Of a stretch of DNA of 7,127 nucleotides, positions 4,345 through 7,127 are shown in pieces. Source of the DNA: Planctomycetota bacterium (GTDB lineage: Bacteria; Planctomycetota; UBA11346); NCBI GenBank assembly GCA_024641365.1, contig JAHEDF010000191.1, positions 1 to 7,127 of the forward strand, read 5' to 3'. Within the stretch, counting starts at the first letter, position 1. The number at the start of each line of letters is the position of its first letter. The position numbers and the translations under genes were made by a program. The notes beneath the pieces were generated by a model, which was not told where the DNA came from, searched no databases, and saw only the letters and a list, made by a program, of their open reading frames with translations.

Positions 4345-7127
4345 ATGATGATGCGTTCATTAGTTTTTCTTTTTAGTTTACTGTCGATAAGTCATGGTGT
4401 GTCGGCGGCTGATCAAACCGCAGCGGTACTGACATTACAGAAAGACGCGCATGTCGTGTTAATTGGTAATGGGCTTGGTTCGCGCATGATGCATTTCGGT
4501 TTATTTGAAACGGAATTACAACGACGTAATGCCGACAAACAGTTAGTCATTCGTAATATGTGCGATGAAGGCGATACGATTGGTTATCGTGACCATTCCG
4601 GTCGTAATAATCCATTTGCTTTTCCTGGTGCGGAAAAATTTTATACATTGAGTAAAACAAAGGACCGATGGGGTTCGGCTAACACCGGTTCAGGGGCTTT
4701 TGAATCGCCTGATCAGTGGTTAATTCGTCTTAAAGCAGACATTGTTATTGGATTTTTTGGTTTTAACGAATCTTATAACGGCGCAGCGGGTTTAGATAGT
4801 TTTAAAGAGGAATTAACTCTATTTATTAACCACACCAAAAATCAAAAATATAATGGTGCCAGTACTCCACAATTAGCGCTCGTATCTCCAATCGCCTTTC
4901 AAGATTTGTCAAAATTATATGGCACGCCAAATGGTATTCAGGAAAATGTCCATTTAAGTTTATATGCAACGGCCATGCGCGAAGTGGCAGCTCAGCATAA
5001 TGTCCTGTTTATTGATTTATTTACACCAACCCAAGTGTGGTTTACAAGTAGTCCTGAGCAATTAACGCGTGACGGTGCATTATTAACGGAGGCGGGTTAT
5101 GCTAAATTGACGCCGATCTTAACGGACGGTTTATTTGGTGCTTCTTCTGCCAGTGGTGATTTCAATAAAGTTTTAACGGCGGTGAGAGAAAAAAATTGGT
5201 TTTGGAATAATTTTTATAAAATACCCAATGGTGTGCACGTTTTTGGCCGTCGTCATAAACCATTTGGCCCAGATAACTATCCCGATGAATTAATGAAATT
5301 GGAAGAAATGACCGCTGTTCGTGATCAAGGTATTTGGGCGGCAGTAGCTGGACAGACGTTCAATATTGCAGCGGCTGACGAGAAAACACATAAGTTACCA
5401 GAAATTAAAACAAATTTTAATTTGAAGAATAAAAAAAATGGTTCGCCAGAATATAAATATGGCGCTGAAGCCGAAGCAGCATTATCTGTTCCAGAAGGTT
5501 ATAAGGTGCAATTATTTGCATCGGAAAAAGAATTCCCAAATTTAGCTAATCCAGTGCAAATGAGTTTTGATAATCGTGGCCGTTTGTGGGTCTCCACGAT
5601 GCCAAGTTATCCGCATTATAAACCGGGTGACGCAAAGCCCGATGATAAATTATTAATATATGAAGATACCAATGGCGATGGACGTGCCGATAAAGAAACT
5701 GTTTTTGCAGATAAATTACACTTACCAATTGGCTTTGAATTTGCCCCCGAAGGTGTGTACGTATCGCAAAGTAGCAATTTAGTATTGCTCAGCGATACCG
5801 ATGGCGATGACAAAGCAGATAAACGCGAAATTATTATGAGCGGTTTTGATGACCATGATACACATCATGCCATCAGTGCATTTTGCGCGGATCCATCGGG
5901 CGCATTTTACATGGGTGAAGGAACGTTCTTGCATAGCCATATTGAAACAGCATACGGAACCATTCGTAGCACCAATGGCGGTTTCTTCCGCTATAGTCCG
6001 CAGCGACGTCAATTAGAACGCACTGCTCGGCAAAGTATTCCGAACCCATGGGGAATTGCTTTTGATAATTGGGGACAAGATTTTTATGCAGAGACGTCTG
6101 ATCCAAATGTACATTGGATGTTGCCTGGTACGGTAAAGGCGCCGTTTGGAGAATTTGCACCAATGTCACGAAATATTATTGAAAAGGGGCACATGGTTCG
6201 TCCAACATCGGGCTTAGAATTTGTGTCGAGCCGCCATTTCCCAGATGACGTGCAAGGTGATTTACTGATTTGCAATAATATTGGATTTTTAGGAATTAAA
6301 CAGCACAAGAAGACGGATGATGGTACCGGTTATGTAACGAAACATCGACAAGATTTATTAGTTTCGAAAGGCGACGGTAATTTCCGCCCAGTCGATTTAG
6401 AATTTGCTCCTGACGGCTCGTTATACGTTGTAGATTGGCACAACGTCCTCATCGGCCATATGCAACATAGTGCGCGTGATCCATTACGCGATCATGTGCA
6501 TGGTCGTGTTTATCGCATTACCTATCCAAGTCGTCCGTTAATTAAGCCGATGCAAATTGTTGGCGCATCCATTCCAGCATTATTAAATGGGCTTAAAGAA
6601 CCTGAATATCGCACTCGTTATCGTGTGCGCCGTGAATTACGTGGTCGTCCAGCTGCGGATGTTTTAGCGGCCATTAAACCATGGGTAGCTAAATTAGATA
6701 AAACAGATGCAAATTATGAACACCATGTGCTTGAAGCGCTTTGGGTTTCATGGGGCTTAGATATGGTTGATCAGGCATTACTAGAGCAGTCATTGCAAGC
6801 AAAAGATTATCATGCGCGTGCAGCGGCAGTACGCGTGGTTCGCTACAATGGTCATCGCATAACAAATCAGTCTGCCTTATTACAAAAAGCAGCAAGCGAT
6901 GAAAACGGTCGCGTGCGTTTAGAAGCAGTTGCTGCTGCTTCGTGGATGGAGCCAACGGTTGGTTTACAAATTATTGAAACAGCCAAAAAGCAGCCGATTG
7001 ATGATTGGAGTAAAGCTCCAGTTGAAGTCGCTGCCGCAACGTTATCTGGCAAAGTGATCAAAGAAGAAAAAGCAGAGATTGCAAAAACTGATTTAAAAGG
7101 CGAAGCCAAAAAATTATTTGAGTTAGG
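4345..7127 (+). CDS. Secreted SGNH-like / PVC-type dehydrogenase propeller / HEAT-repeat protein, C-terminus cut
   Basis: Open for 927 codons to the right edge. GGAG (4336-4339) supports ATG 4345, although ATG 4348 or 4351 could serve. Residues 1-21 are a signal peptide (RSLVFLFSLLSISHG, cleavage near VSA), so the protein is exported. Residues about 28-260 resemble an SGNH/GDSL fold (IGNGLGSRMMHFG, IRNMCDEGDT, GFFGFNESYNG, LFTPTQVWF), but the nucleophile motif is GNG (41-43) and the DG-x-H-L histidine is Leu246. Residues about 380-730 match the PVC-type membrane-bound dehydrogenase/propeller domain (TIGR02604-like, from memory): PEGYKVQLFAS, two calcium-site-like loops DTNGDGRAD (441-449) and DTDGDDKAD (484-492), DTHHAISAF, FLHSHIET, NPWGIAFDNWGQ and VVDWHN. 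Residues about 740-915 are helical HEAT-like repeats. Relatives usually continue into a cytochrome c CxxCH domain, which would lie just beyond this window. The likely role is a periplasmic or surface redox protein of unknown substrate. Confidence 0.88.
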   Translation, partial: MMMRSLVFLFSLLSISHGVSAADQTAAVLTLQKDAHVVLIGNGLGSRMMHFGLFETELQRRNADKQLVIRNMCDEGDTIGYRDHSGRNNPFAFPGAEKFYTLSKTKDRWGSANTGSGAFESPDQWLIRLKADIVIGFFGFNESYNGAAGLDSFKEELTLFINHTKNQKYNGASTPQLALVSPIAFQDLSKLYGTPNGIQENVHLSLYATAMREVAAQHNVLFIDLFTPTQVWFTSSPEQLTRDGALLTEAGYAKLTPILTDGLFGASSASGDFNKVLTAVREKNWFWNNFYKIPNGVHVFGRRHKPFGPDNYPDELMKLEEMTAVRDQGIWAAVAGQTFNIAAADEKTHKLPEIKTNFNLKNKKNGSPEYKYGAEAEAALSVPEGYKVQLFASEKEFPNLANPVQMSFDNRGRLWVSTMPSYPHYKPGDAKPDDKLLIYEDTNGDGRADKETVFADKLHLPIGFEFAPEGVYVSQSSNLVLLSDTDGDDKADKREIIMSGFDDHDTHHAISAFCADPSGAFYMGEGTFLHSHIETAYGTIRSTNGGFFRYSPQRRQLERTARQSIPNPWGIAFDNWGQDFYAETSDPNVHWMLPGTVKAPFGEFAPMSRNIIEKGHMVRPTSGLEFVSSRHFPDDVQGDLLICNNIGFLGIKQHKKTDDGTGYVTKHRQDLLVSKGDGNFRPVDLEFAPDGSLYVVDWHNVLIGHMQHSARDPLRDHVHGRVYRITYPSRPLIKPMQIVGASIPALLNGLKEPEYRTRYRVRRELRGRPAADVLAAIKPWVAKLDKTDANYEHHVLEALWVSWGLDMVDQALLEQSLQAKDYHARAAAVRVVRYNGHRITNQSALLQKAASDENGRVRLEAVAAASWMEPTVGLQIIETAKKQPIDDWSKAPVEVAAATLSGKVIKEEKAEIAKTDLKGEAKKLFEL

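Noticed and set aside
5546..7109. Several minus-strand open frames opposite the large gene
   Set aside because: They are antisense to a continuous 927-codon plus-strand frame with clear domain motifs; none shows a family signature.

Overview
The window most resembles a chromosomal segment of a PVC-superphylum bacterium, probably a Verrucomicrobiota member. The strongest clue is the large secreted protein at the right end. It joins an SGNH/GDSL-like domain, a PVC-type 'membrane-bound dehydrogenase' propeller and HEAT-like repeats, an architecture I know from Planctomycetes and Verrucomicrobia. A small protein with a DG-x-HPC-x-LC signature near a TonB-dependent receptor also fits. Taxonomy is inferred from protein style only; no rRNA is present.

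Layout: positions 1-3261 are read from the minus strand. In transcription order they hold an XRE/cupin regulator (3261-2713), a long two-repeat dCTP deaminase (2454-1345), a small one-TM cysteine-motif protein (1031-642) and the N-terminus of a FecA-like TonB-dependent outer-membrane receptor (474 to the left edge). From 3438 rightwards the plus strand holds a cytoplasmic iron superoxide dismutase with a good Shine-Dalgarno and a strong intrinsic terminator, then a leader of about 240 bp rich in small inverted repeats, then the large propeller protein, cut by the right edge just before its expected C-terminal cytochrome c part.

The most unusual structure is a set of four short tandem arrays of an 8-bp unit, GTCCGGAR, around the dCTP deaminase gene. 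They form two convergent pairs (1117-1343 and 2510-2708), one in each of the two intergenic gaps flanking that gene. In transcription order each pair begins 1-4 nt after the stop codon of the preceding gene. The outermost arrays (1117-1152 and 2673-2708) are perfect 36-bp inverted copies of each other. The pairs could fold as long RNA or DNA hairpins, like REP/BIME elements, or be non-autonomous mobile elements with repeat-built termini.

Functionally the genes look like ordinary neighbours rather than one pathway: pyrimidine nucleotide supply (dCTP deaminase), oxidative defence (FeSOD, divergent from the XRE/cupin gene over a shared 176-bp control region), metal or ligand uptake (TonB receptor plus possible small accessory protein) and a secreted, probably redox-linked propeller protein. 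I see no tRNA, rRNA, CRISPR array, transposase or phage gene.
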